64,000 nucleotides of DNA from Halorussus salinisoli (GTDB taxonomy: Archaea; Halobacteriota; Halobacteria; Halobacteriales; Haladaptataceae): assembly GCA_005239435.1 (NCBI GenBank), contig SZNP01000011.1:62001-126000 (forward strand). Reading direction: 5' to 3'. Shown piece after piece: positions 28,449 through 36,318 of the stretch; within the stretch, counting starts at the first letter, position 1, and the number at the start of each line of letters is the position of its first letter. Position numbers and translations under genes: made by a program. The notes under the pieces were generated by a model that saw only the letters and a list, made by a program, of their open reading frames with translations, was not told the origin of the DNA and did no database searches.

Positions 28449-28582
28449 GTGCGTAGGCCTTAGTAGCGAGCACCACTGGTATAGCAGTAAGGTATTTTTT
28501 ACATATTTATAATTACTCTAGTTTGCTGCCCAAAGGTTGTGGTGTAAACATACCAAGGATTGTTTTCCTATCGGCAGCAGCG

Positions 28583-29295
28583 GCACTGTCTAGTTTTCCT
28601 CCTCAACTGGCGTGCGTTCATCGAGTGCTTGATGCGGTCGTTGAACGTTATAGTAATGGACGAACAACGCAAGCCATTGGCGGACGCTCCGCCGACTGCC
28701 CACCCACGACGAATGGAAGCGGTCGATTCGTATTTTGAGAGTGTGAAACCATTTTTCGATGTGGTTTTGACGGCGTAGTCAAGCTGACCGCTCAGTCCTA
28801 ATCGAGAGAGGGAAGTCAGATAGCCTGCACCATCGACCAGAAACACAGTTTGAGAACAATCGTGTTTCTGGGTGAGGCCGTGAAGGAACGCAGCCGCCGG
28901 ATCGGTGCCACGCCGACCAAATACGGCGGCATCGAGCAGTACCTTCGTTTCGAGGTCGATTGCAGCGTACACCCAAGACCACTCACCGTTAATTCGGACA
29001 GCGGTCTCGTCGACCGCGACCCGCCGACGCTGTCAGCCAACCGATGCTCCCAATTCCAGACCGCTCCATGCGTCCGTTCAACGTCTACCAACCCGAGAAT
29101 CGCTGCTGTTTCCCTGAGTGAATACTCGGCAGCGGGAGCGGACGGCGACGCACGTCAGGGCGTTCGCCGTCCGGCTCCACGCTGCCAACATTCAAGAGTA
29201 GCGGTGTCTAACGTCTCTTTGAGCAGGTCTCGCAGTTGCATGGACACCAACCGCTACGACCTGCTCGTTTCTCAAACCGCGTAACTAGACAGTGC
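28583..29295 (-). mobile_element. Degenerate IS6-type insertion sequence
   Basis: A 713-bp unit bounded by a 13-bp inverted repeat: GCACTGTCTAGTT at 28583-28595 and its complement at 29283-29295. On the minus strand, broken frames encode pieces of an IS6-family transposase: a segment around ERTHGAVWNW, then VYAAIDLETKVLLDAAVFGRRGTDPAAAFLHGLTQKHD in another frame, then a scrambled C-terminal part. At least two frameshifts separate them, and the region around the second catalytic Asp is damaged, so it is inactive. No matching target duplication was found. A related broken copy lies at 41576-42241. Confidence 0.75.
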
Positions 29296-30085
29296 GGACA
29301 GACCATTTACTCGTACTCTTTAACAGAGATTCGTCTGTTTTATAGGTATGGTTTAGCACGACAACATTCCCACGTCTTATAAGACGAATTGGACAAACTG
29401 ACAATACGTCGGGTGAACTGAACGAGAGCCGAGGTTCGTCTCTCGTCTGCACGCTCCTTGAGGACAGGCAAGCCTGGAGTGCGACTAGTCGAAGTCCGTT
29501 CCCCGTCTATCGCTACAGAAACGCGTCGATGTATACCGACATCACCCTCCCCCGTTATCGATGTGTAAATGCTCGAAGGCGGGGCTACAGAGCGAAGGAA
29601 ACGTAGCACCCGAACCTCGGGAATCGAGGGAAGAGACGCCGAGACATCATAATTACGGCATCCAGAATATGAATACCGACGCGGAATCAGAAGTCGTCTT
29701 CCCGGTTCGACAACCGAAAATAGAGATTACTATTTTCTCACTAAATTCTACTACGGCTATAGTTTTCACTATAGTACTACAAATTCTCGGGTTCAAGTAA
29801 TTCGGTTCGTCGCAAACGGGATCGTTGGCTCGATAGTCTGTAACCGTCTTCAGTGCCGTTTCCATCCGAGTTCTCGGTAATTGCTACTTCGACCACCACT
29901 TCGGTGAGGATATTTACACGTCGATAACGGGGGGAGCGGATTGGAGAACAACTTCGATAACCAGCTTTCGACCGCAACCGCGATACCAACAGGAATCAAC
30001 GGACGAATATCGACGACACCTCTAGATTCCACGAGCCCGGAGACTGACGAACCTGTACTGGGTTCTGTAATGACTGCACTCCTCG
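29296..30085. other. Intergenic region without a supported gene
   Basis: About 790 bp between the IS6 remnant and the Orc1/Cdc6 fragment. Several short frames exist, but none has a recognisable family; the best (29561-29800, plus) ends in a short hydrophobic helix and is not convincing. It probably consists of decayed plasmid DNA. Confidence 0.35.
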
Positions 30086-30862
30086 TTACGGGAGAAAATC
30101 GGTGACCTGTGCACTGACGACGCTTCTCAACACCTCGTCGTTGATATTGCCGAGACGGGTGTCTTTCGTGAGGTGCTCGATTATCGTCTCAGTGTTCTTC
30201 CCGAACTGGAACTCCATGTGCATCCCTCGACCGCGACCACGGCCGCGTCGTTCGCTCACGACGAGCCCGTAGGCTTCGAGTTCCTTCACGTATTTCACGT
30301 ACGTCTCTCTGGTCATCTGGTCGGCGTCGATGCTCCCGGTCAACCACTTGTAGACTTCGTACCCGGCCGGACTTGGAACCGAGTCCAGCGACGAGTCGGA
30401 GTAGTCGTACACTATCGCGGTCGCGTACAAACAGAGCTTCTTTTGCGTCGACAATCCCTCGATTAGCTTTTGCGTTCGGTCGACGTCGATTTCACTCTGG
30501 GCCTCTCTCACGTGTTCTTCCATTACTCGCTCGCAACCGTACTTGTCGGCGAGTCCGCCAGCCTTCCGGATGAGGTCGATAGCTTTCCGTGCGTCGCCGT
30601 GACTCTGTGCGGCGAACGCGGCCCCGAGCGGAATGACGTCGTCGGTCAATGTTCCCTCTCGGAAAGCGTCGCGGCGATGTTCGAGGATACTGCGGAGTTG
30701 ATTCGCGTCGTAGTCGGGGAAGGTGACGTCGTCCGGATTGAACGACGACTCCGCTCGGCCGTCGATGTTCTGGATAAACTGGGGGTCGTTCGTGAGGGCC
30801 GCGACCGACGCCTGTCCGTCGATTTCGCCGTCTCTCTTCTCCAACTTCTGACCGTCATCCTA
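30086..30862 (-). pseudogene. Orc1/Cdc6 replication initiator, N-terminally truncated
   Basis: The frame is open back to a TAG at 30860-30862; the first possible start is a TTG at 30844, giving 252 residues. What remains is the AAA+ lid/sensor region (VAALTNDPQ sensor-1-like, then FPDYDANQLRSILEHRRDAF and an HGDARKAIDLIRKAG sensor-2-like motif) and the C-terminal winged helix. Walker A, Walker B and about 150-170 residues are missing, so it cannot bind ATP as an initiator. It may still bind DNA. It lies next to the iteron array, where an intact initiator would be expected. The broken edge (30820-30879) is repeated at 682-741. Confidence 0.8.
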
Positions 30863-30939
30863 AGAATACGCTCCTCGCGTCGTTCTGAACCCAACCACCG
30901 AGCCGAGTATCGACTTGCGGCTTCAGTAACTGAAGCTCT

Positions 30940-31275
30940 AGATATCTGTTATAGATTCCTGTTACCGTTGGCTGTTATAGATTGCTGTTATAGTCCGCTG
31001 TGTTGGTGCCTACTGTGGGCGACTACAGCAGGGTGTCTGTTACACACATCTATTACAGATACCTGTTACAGGTAGCAGTTACTGATTACCGTGGCAGCTG
31101 TCTGGTAAAGATGGCTGTTATAAACGACTGAGACAGATAACTGTGGTGGATCGGCTGAAGCGGTCGCCACTATAAAGTCTGTTACAGCCGTCTGTTACAG
31201 ATGGTTGTTACAGGTTAATATTACAGATGCCTATAACAGGGGGTTGTTACATGCGTCTGCCATAGATTTATGTAA
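30940..31275. repeat. Array of degenerate 13-bp iteron-like repeats (candidate origin or partition site)
   Basis: About 330 bp filled with roughly 25 imperfect copies of a CTGTTACAG-type core repeating every 12-14 bp. The cleanest copies are near 31060-31090 and 31185-31240 (CTGTTACAGCCGT, CTGTTACAGATGG). The array lies between the broken Orc1/Cdc6 gene and the divergent parA gene, the usual place of a haloarchaeal plasmid origin or centromere-like site. It also covers the promoter of parA, so ParA or its partner could autoregulate here. It is not CRISPR: no unique spacers separate the units. Confidence 0.7.
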
Positions 31276-31298
31276 CAGCAGTTTGAGGGAGAAGATGT

Positions 31299-32291
31299 AT
31301 GATTCGTAGTGTCGTATACGCTGAATCCGGCGGCACATACAAAACGACCACCACCGCGAACCTAGCAGTCGCGCTCAACCGGATGGGATTCGACGTTCTC
31401 ACCATCGACCTCGACCCACAGGAAGGAAATCTAACAACGCTGTTCGACGTTGGTGAACACCGCGACGATCCCGAGGCGGACAACATCGTCCGCCACATTC
31501 TCGAAATGCCAGAAGGTGACTTCGAGGACCTCATCGAAACCAGCGCCGAGGGCGTTGACGTCATTCCAAGCCACGACATGCTTGGAGACTTCACGTCTAA
31601 CCTCGAACAGAAGATTTCCTACGAAACCCAAATGAAGAACATCGACGAGGACGAGTACGACCGACACGGACTCCTGTACAAGCTCCTCTGGGAGACACAA
31701 CAACTCCAAGACTCGTACGACGCCATCCTCATCGACCCCAACGCACGCGCCGAAGATCTACTCTACAACGCTATCTACGCGATGCGCACGCTCGTTGCGC
31801 CGGTCCGTCCTGCTGGAAAAGGCAGTCTCAGCCTCGACGGACTGGAAGAACTCGTCACCAACATGCATGACGAGTTAGGTATCGAAGTCGGATTGTCGTG
31901 TGTCGTTCCGCAGGGCGTCGGCCAGACAAACGCCCACAAGCAGTACCGTGACCAATTCCTCCAAACGGACGCATTCGAAACGCCAGTCGCAATTGCTGAC
32001 CGTGAGAGTATGATGGACGCGATGTGGGAAGCCCGTGGGTCCGCATTCAAGGTTGTCGAAGAACGGTGGAAGACCTTTGAATCGGATGGCGAGATGGTGT
32101 CCGAGTCGGGGAAGCGACGAGTTCGTGACCGGGAGATTGAAACGCTTGAACAACTGTGGACACTTGCTGGTTTCGTCGCAACCGAAACCTTCGACGAATC
32201 TATCAACCCTAAACTCACGCTGGACATCCAAGACGCCGACACACGCACCATCTCCTATGAAGACCGCTCCGAACTCGAGGTGGCGAACTGA
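31299..32291 (+). CDS. ParA/Soj-type partition ATPase with deviant Walker A
   Basis: A 330-residue MinD/ParA-like ATPase for plasmid segregation. The P-loop reads ESGGTYKTTTTANLA (9-23) in place of the usual KGGVGKTT: the lysine before GG and the glycine before the catalytic Lys15 are changed. The switch-like DLDPQEGNLT (37-46) and the ILIDPNA Walker-B-like block are present. The stop overlaps the start of the next gene (TGATG), showing translational coupling to a partner. It is transcribed out of the repeat array, which may be its binding site. It is the best evidence that this stretch is or was an autonomous replicon. Confidence 0.85.
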   Translation: MIRSVVYAESGGTYKTTTTANLAVALNRMGFDVLTIDLDPQEGNLTTLFDVGEHRDDPEADNIVRHILEMPEGDFEDLIETSAEGVDVIPSHDMLGDFTSNLEQKISYETQMKNIDEDEYDRHGLLYKLLWETQQLQDSYDAILIDPNARAEDLLYNAIYAMRTLVAPVRPAGKGSLSLDGLEELVTNMHDELGIEVGLSCVVPQGVGQTNAHKQYRDQFLQTDAFETPVAIADRESMMDAMWEARGSAFKVVEERWKTFESDGEMVSESGKRRVRDREIETLEQLWTLAGFVATETFDESINPKLTLDIQDADTRTISYEDRSELEVAN

Positions 32292-32731
32292 TGGGTGGAA
32301 GCTTCAAGAGCGGCGCAGGATCGCTCGACTTCGAAGAGAACGGCGAGTCCGACGACGAAGACGAATCAATTCCTGAACCGGCTCCGGACCAAGAATCGAC
32401 GACGACCAACGAGTCGACGGAGACGGACGAGACGACTGAGGATTCCCAGCAGGACGAAACAAGTACGGAGACCGCGTCTGCTTCGAACAAGTATCCGTAC
32501 TTCGTGCGTCGGAACTCCGTCGGTGACGAACGCTCTACTCGAATGGAACTGCACGTCCGTGATGATGTTGCAGACCAAGAGGGCGAGTACTTGAGTGAAC
32601 TTGCAGACAAACTAGATACTGACCGCGTAGCGAAGACGGATGCTCGAGAATTCGCGCTAAAACTCGCACATGAGAACCCCGAAGAGGTCGCACGCCTCAT
32701 GCGCGACGAAGGATACGGCGAACTAAGCTAA
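32291..32731 (+). CDS. Probable ParA partner (ParB-like adaptor)
   Basis: A 146-residue protein coupled to parA by a TGATG overlap. The first 70 residues are a low-complexity acidic Ser/Thr-rich tail. The rest (about 73-146) starts with YPYFVRRNSVGDERSTRMELHV and forms a helical domain that may be a small DNA-binding fold. Haloarchaeal parA genes are often followed by such small acidic proteins. The DNA-binding role is inferred from position only; no ParB motif is visible. Confidence 0.6.
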   Translation: MGGSFKSGAGSLDFEENGESDDEDESIPEPAPDQESTTTNESTETDETTEDSQQDETSTETASASNKYPYFVRRNSVGDERSTRMELHVRDDVADQEGEYLSELADKLDTDRVAKTDAREFALKLAHENPEEVARLMRDEGYGELS

Positions 32732-32942
32732 CGCTTTTCAGCTACTTTCGTTTCCTCCGCAGCTAAATTAGCGATGGTTGGTTTTTGACTGGTCGGTCGC
32801 AAGCGACGCGGAGGGCGGCAGCGGCGTTCTCGTGAGCGAAGCGAACGGGAGCCAGCGAGACGGAGTCTCGCGCAGTCGCGGGATGCCGAGCGGCCGAGGG
32901 CTTCCGAATGTCATGTGCGACCTATCGCAGACCAGAATCCCG

Positions 32943-33440
32943 TCAGTTATCGGACGAAATCAAATCCTCGATGAAGCGGAACACGTTCGCGAACGTCACC
33001 GAGTCACCGTAGCCCTCACTGGCGAGCACGGTTTCAGCCCCCTCGCCGGCCGCGATATCGGTCGTGTAGATGTACACCTCAGTCGCCGTACCCGCACTGA
33101 GGTGCTGGGCGGCGAGCGCTGCAAGCGCGGCGTCGGCCCGCTCAACGTCGTCTGCAGGTCGGTCGTCGGCGTTCGCGATATACCGCTGGACGCCGTCCAT
33201 CGTCCGTGACACGATGGGCTCGGAAAACTCGAGCGGCGCCGCGACTTCAGCCCAGCCCTCGTCGATCGCGGCGTCGATGGACAAAGCCTAGACGTTGGAG
33301 TCCTCGACGGTCAGCTCCTCGTACACGCGTTCCGGGAGGACGAAGGTGATGTCGTTCCGGCGGGCGAATCGGCGGACAGCCTTGTACCGGCTGTTCGACG
33401 GTTGGCCCCATCGCGACGAACAACCCGGTACTCCCTTCGT
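32943..33440 (-). pseudogene. PIN-type toxin pseudogene (frameshift and nonsense stop)
   Basis: Read on the minus strand, the pieces STGLFVAMG, then after a frameshift near 33404-33409 NSRYKAVRRFARRNDITF, VLPERVYEEL, an in-frame TAG at 33288-33290, and finally 113 codons down to 32943 line up along their whole length with the toxin at 34800-35327. Conserved acidic positions of a PIN fold survive in VYEEL, ERADAAL and TTD, but the first Asp is Ser in STG. The gene has no adjacent antitoxin. A 113-codon C-terminal frame beginning with TTG at 33284 is open but unlikely to be functional. Confidence 0.6.
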
Positions 33441-33525
33441 GGGAGGAAGTTACTCCCGGGGGCGTCGGGAACGGCCCGATGCCCCTCGTGGGAATCCTCG
33501 CCCTTCAGGGCGGGGAGGATGTCAA
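33430..33525 (+). ncRNA. Possible IS605/TnpB right-end RNA (reRNA-like) remnant
   Basis: A stable hairpin CCTCGCCC-TTCA-GGGCGGGG (33496-33515) is followed by AGGATGTCAA. From memory, this hairpin-plus-GGATGTCAA layout closes IS200/IS605 (IS1341-type) elements of haloarchaea and forms the scaffold of TnpB guide RNAs. No tnpB gene is present on either side, so this would be an orphan end. The bases right after it (from 33526), in the guide position, run into the 3' end of the recombinase gene. The 5' limit given is arbitrary. Confidence 0.35.
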
Positions 33526-33541
33526 TCGTTTCCCTTTCCAA

Positions 33542-34777
33542 CTAACCATCAATCTCTGAGAGCGCTTCTGTGGCAACGTCGCCGAGTTCTCCGGCCTCAA
33601 TATGTGAGTACCGCTCACGAACCATCTCCTCCGAGTTATCGAGATACCGGGCCGCAACCGTGTACCCGAACGCGCGGACAAGGACCTCGCCCATCCCGCG
33701 TCGACCGCCGTGGGGTGCGAGATAATCGTGTTTCGGATGGTCGACGTCGATCTCTGCATCGTCTGAAAGCCGTTGGAGAATCGATCGTGCGCCATCCGTT
33801 GTAATCGATGGCGGCCGAATGTCCTCGACGAGAGCCAACAAAAGATCGCGGGCGTACTCGTCACGTCGCTCATCGATTACATCCGGCCGTATCCCTTGAT
33901 CCGCCAGCTCGTCCTGCACGAGCGTCGCGAGCGTCCGCTGGTCGAACGTCGGGAACACCGGCCAGCGCTTAGTTGGTGGATCCATAAGCTGGCGATAGCT
34001 CCGAAGCGGCGAGATCACCGGATCGGGGAGACTCGCAGCGTCCCACTGCTGTTTCTTCCGATAGACGTCCATACTCCCGTCGTCGAGCGAGATCTCCTCC
34101 CACCGGACCCCGCGCCGGCGCGGGTCGTTCGGGTCCCGAAGGAGTTCGCCAACCCGGACAGCTGTGTACGCGAGGACGAACACGAGGGCGCGGTCACGAG
34201 CCGCCTTCAGAGCCGTGTATCGCGCTCGCTGCCTGTCGAGTGGATCAACATCCTCTGGGAGTGTCGTGTACGTCTCGATGGCGTCGCGGGCTCGCTCGTT
34301 GACGTGCCGGGTAAGGGCGTGGCGCTGTTCGGACGTCCAGGCCTGCTGGTCGCCGGGCTTGCGGCCGTCGTCCTCCGGAAGCGGTGCCATCGCACTCGCC
34401 CGTTGGGCGTAGTGAGCCTCGAGGTGGCCCTCGTTGACGCACCAGCCACACCACGCAGAGATATAGCGGTAATAGGTTTGTACGGTATTCTGCTTGAGCC
34501 CTCGGTCACCGGCGAGGTGACGGGCATACTCCCGGAACACTCGGTCGTCGAGATCCGCGAAGGTTGGTTCTCGGTCGACGTCGTCAGGGACGACTCCGGT
34601 CCAGTCGTCGTCGCCGCGGTCGCCGGCGGCCCACTCGGCAAACCGCTCAAGTTCGCGAGCTGCGTTGCGTCGATAGTTCCCGCCGTCGCCACCGCGTCCT
34701 TTCCCCTTGTCCTGGAGGTACCGCTCGAAGCTGTCGTCGAGAGCGTTTTCAGGACGGGAAGAACGATCGTCGATCAT
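33542..34777 (-). CDS. Tyrosine recombinase (XerC/D-like integrase)
   Basis: A 411-residue site-specific recombinase. The N-terminal SAM-like core-binding region spans about 15-130; the catalytic domain about 150-400. Catalytic residues are visible: Arg208 (YTAVRVGELL), Lys241 or Lys242, His356 and Arg359 (HGGRRGMGE), and Tyr390 (RERYSHI). The second His/Trp position is not obvious. It may resolve or integrate the replicon. It lies between two decayed toxin genes on the same strand, about 20 bp after one of them. No attachment site was recognised. Confidence 0.87.
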   Translation of the reverse strand: MIDDRSSRPENALDDSFERYLQDKGKGRGGDGGNYRRNAARELERFAEWAAGDRGDDDWTGVVPDDVDREPTFADLDDRVFREYARHLAGDRGLKQNTVQTYYRYISAWCGWCVNEGHLEAHYAQRASAMAPLPEDDGRKPGDQQAWTSEQRHALTRHVNERARDAIETYTTLPEDVDPLDRQRARYTALKAARDRALVFVLAYTAVRVGELLRDPNDPRRRGVRWEEISLDDGSMDVYRKKQQWDAASLPDPVISPLRSYRQLMDPPTKRWPVFPTFDQRTLATLVQDELADQGIRPDVIDERRDEYARDLLLALVEDIRPPSITTDGARSILQRLSDDAEIDVDHPKHDYLAPHGGRRGMGEVLVRAFGYTVAARYLDNSEEMVRERYSHIEAGELGDVATEALSEIDG

Positions 34778-34799
34778 CGGCTTTCACCTCGGATCTGCG

Positions 34800-35327
34800 T
34801 TACCGAAATTCGTTGGCTGTGATCGTCTCGAGATACTCGACGCTGACGTACCGGAATTCGATACGGTCGTTGAAGCCGTGTTGAGGGAGGAGCGTCTCGG
34901 CCGCCCGTCCCGCCGGTTTGTCGGTCGTCAAGAGAACGACGTGGTCCGCCTGCCCGGTGTCGAGTACCTGAGCAGAAAGCCCAACGAGTGCCGTATCCGC
35001 TTTCTCGGTGATGTCCTCGTCGCGGTCGGTCTCGTTGGCGATGAATCGGCGCGCTTCGTCCATCACCGTCGAAACGAGTGGATTGGCGTAGTCGAGTTCG
35101 TCGGCGACGACGATTCAGCCCTCCTCGAATCCATCGAGATCGGGAATGTTCCCCGAGGGATACTCGTCTGCTGCAGGATCGCCCCCGAGCTCTTCGTAGA
35201 CGCGCTGCGGGATACGCAACGAGACACCTGCCTGTCGGAGTGCCCAACGAAGCCGTTGAAACTTGTTCTTGTCCGGACCGCCACACCGTACAAAGACGCC
35301 GGTATCGGCGGTATAGTCCGTCGTCAT
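34800..35327 (-). pseudogene. PIN-type toxin interrupted by an in-frame TGA
   Basis: A 176-codon reading frame from the ATG at 35327 to 34800 is broken only by TGA at 35115-35117, after codon 70. The codons on both sides stay in the same frame, and the paralogue at 32943-33440 has Trp (GWAEV) where this gene has GGC-TGA, so a single TGG to TGA change explains it. PIN-like acidic positions are Asp8 (ADTG), the VYEEL glutamates, the KADTAL Asp and the TTDKPA Asp. It follows its antitoxin with an ATGA overlap. A sequencing error or readthrough cannot be excluded. Confidence 0.65.
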
Positions 35328-35860
35328 GCAGCCGCGTCAGCGTACTCGGTGGCAACCGGTTCCAGCGCCTGGAGGATGATCTCGGCCTCAAGCGGTGAGA
35401 GGTCAAGTTCCCGGGCCGCAATCCGATGGTTGACCGTACCATCGACGTACTCGTAGGCGTACTCGAGGGCGACAGCAAGGCCGTCGAGGCCATGGCGCTC
35501 GATGTAGACGTCGATGTCCTCGTCCTCGTCGCGGCGGGCAACGGCTGCGATAAGTGCCGGCGTGATCGTTTGCGTCTCGCCGTCCGTCGAGAGCGTGAGT
35601 GCAATCGACTCGGCGTCGTATTCGTACGGGCGCTGATCACGGGTTTTCTCCACTAAGCCAGCTGTTTCGAGGTTCTGAACGTAGTCGTAGGCGGTCCCCT
35701 GTGGGATGTCGATCTCGTCGACGATCTCGGGAACTGTGACCGGGCCGTGTTGCAGGATGTGGGCGTAAAGCCGAGCGAGTGCCGGCGTTTCGAGGAGGTC
35801 GGCGACCGTCTGAAGCTGCTGAATAGGTGGTTGACCTGACCGGGGAGGTGATTGCGCCAT
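35324..35860 (-). CDS. Winged-helix antitoxin / autoregulator of a toxin-antitoxin pair
   Basis: A 178-residue protein. An N-terminal winged helix (about 18-75: VTVPEIVDEIDIPQGTAYDYV) is followed by a helical C-terminal half likely to bind the toxin. Its stop overlaps the toxin start by 4 bp. A perfect 20-bp palindrome (35868-35887) lies 7 bp ahead of its start codon, a strong sign of autoregulation. Haloarchaea have many such HTH-PIN pairs. Since the toxin is interrupted, the antitoxin may now be an orphan regulator. Confidence 0.75.
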   Translation of the reverse strand: MAQSPPRSGQPPIQQLQTVADLLETPALARLYAHILQHGPVTVPEIVDEIDIPQGTAYDYVQNLETAGLVEKTRDQRPYEYDAESIALTLSTDGETQTITPALIAAVARRDEDEDIDVYIERHGLDGLAVALEYAYEYVDGTVNHRIAARELDLSPLEAEIILQALEPVATEYADAAA

Positions 35861-35867
35861 TTAGATT

Positions 35868-35887
35868 ACGAATTATCGATAATTCGT
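35868..35887. promoter_or_regulatory. Perfect 20-bp palindromic operator
   Basis: ACGAATTATCGATAATTCGT is its own reverse complement. It lies just upstream of the antitoxin start (ATG at 35860) where a dimeric winged-helix protein would block transcription. No second copy was seen elsewhere in the window. Confidence 0.65.
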
Positions 35888-36037
35888 GATAAGGTTTCCG
35901 GCGATAGATCGGGGCTCGCAACCAATCCAATACTCGCAGAGAGACAGCCGCTTGCTGCGGCTCATCCCCAGGGGAAGCGCCGATGTGAGGCGTTTGCAGC
36001 ATTCGTGCTTACCCGACGGCGGCGGGGTACTTGAAAG

Positions 36038-36067
36038 TGGTCGTGATTACGGGCATAATCACGACCA
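36038..36067. repeat. 12-bp perfect inverted repeat in a gene-free stretch
   Basis: TGGTCGTGATTA (36038-36049) and its exact complement TAATCACGACCA (36056-36067) flank a 6-base spacer. It lies in the gene-free stretch 35888-36318, which otherwise shows no coding signal. It could be an operator, a transposon end or a terminator-like hairpin; no run of T follows. Confidence 0.5.
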
Positions 36068-36318
36068 TATTCAATATTCGGAATACTGTATTAATTCAGA
36101 GTTTAAGAGCCTCTATACCCCAAATACAGGCAGATAGCATGAATGTGAATCTTATACCGCTATACAGAACCTTGGCCGTCAAGTTCCAGAGAGTCGGAGT
36201 TTGGAATTCGACAAACCACCGAACTCCTAACATGTAGTTATCAGGAGCTTGCTCACTGCTGTCTTCGATGATGGGCTTGGAGCTGTCATTTGGCCATTCC
36301 TGATGGCGTCACTACTAG

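Noticed and set aside
29561..29800. 79-codon plus-strand gene with a hydrophobic end
   Set aside because: Composition and start context are poor and no homologous pattern is recognised.
30940..31275. CRISPR array
   Set aside because: Units are about 9 bp with a 12-14 bp period and no unique spacers of 30 bp or more; no cas genes are near. It is an iteron-like array.
33773..34822. 349-residue plus-strand open frame
   Set aside because: Antisense to the tyrosine recombinase, whose catalytic residues are all present on the other strand.
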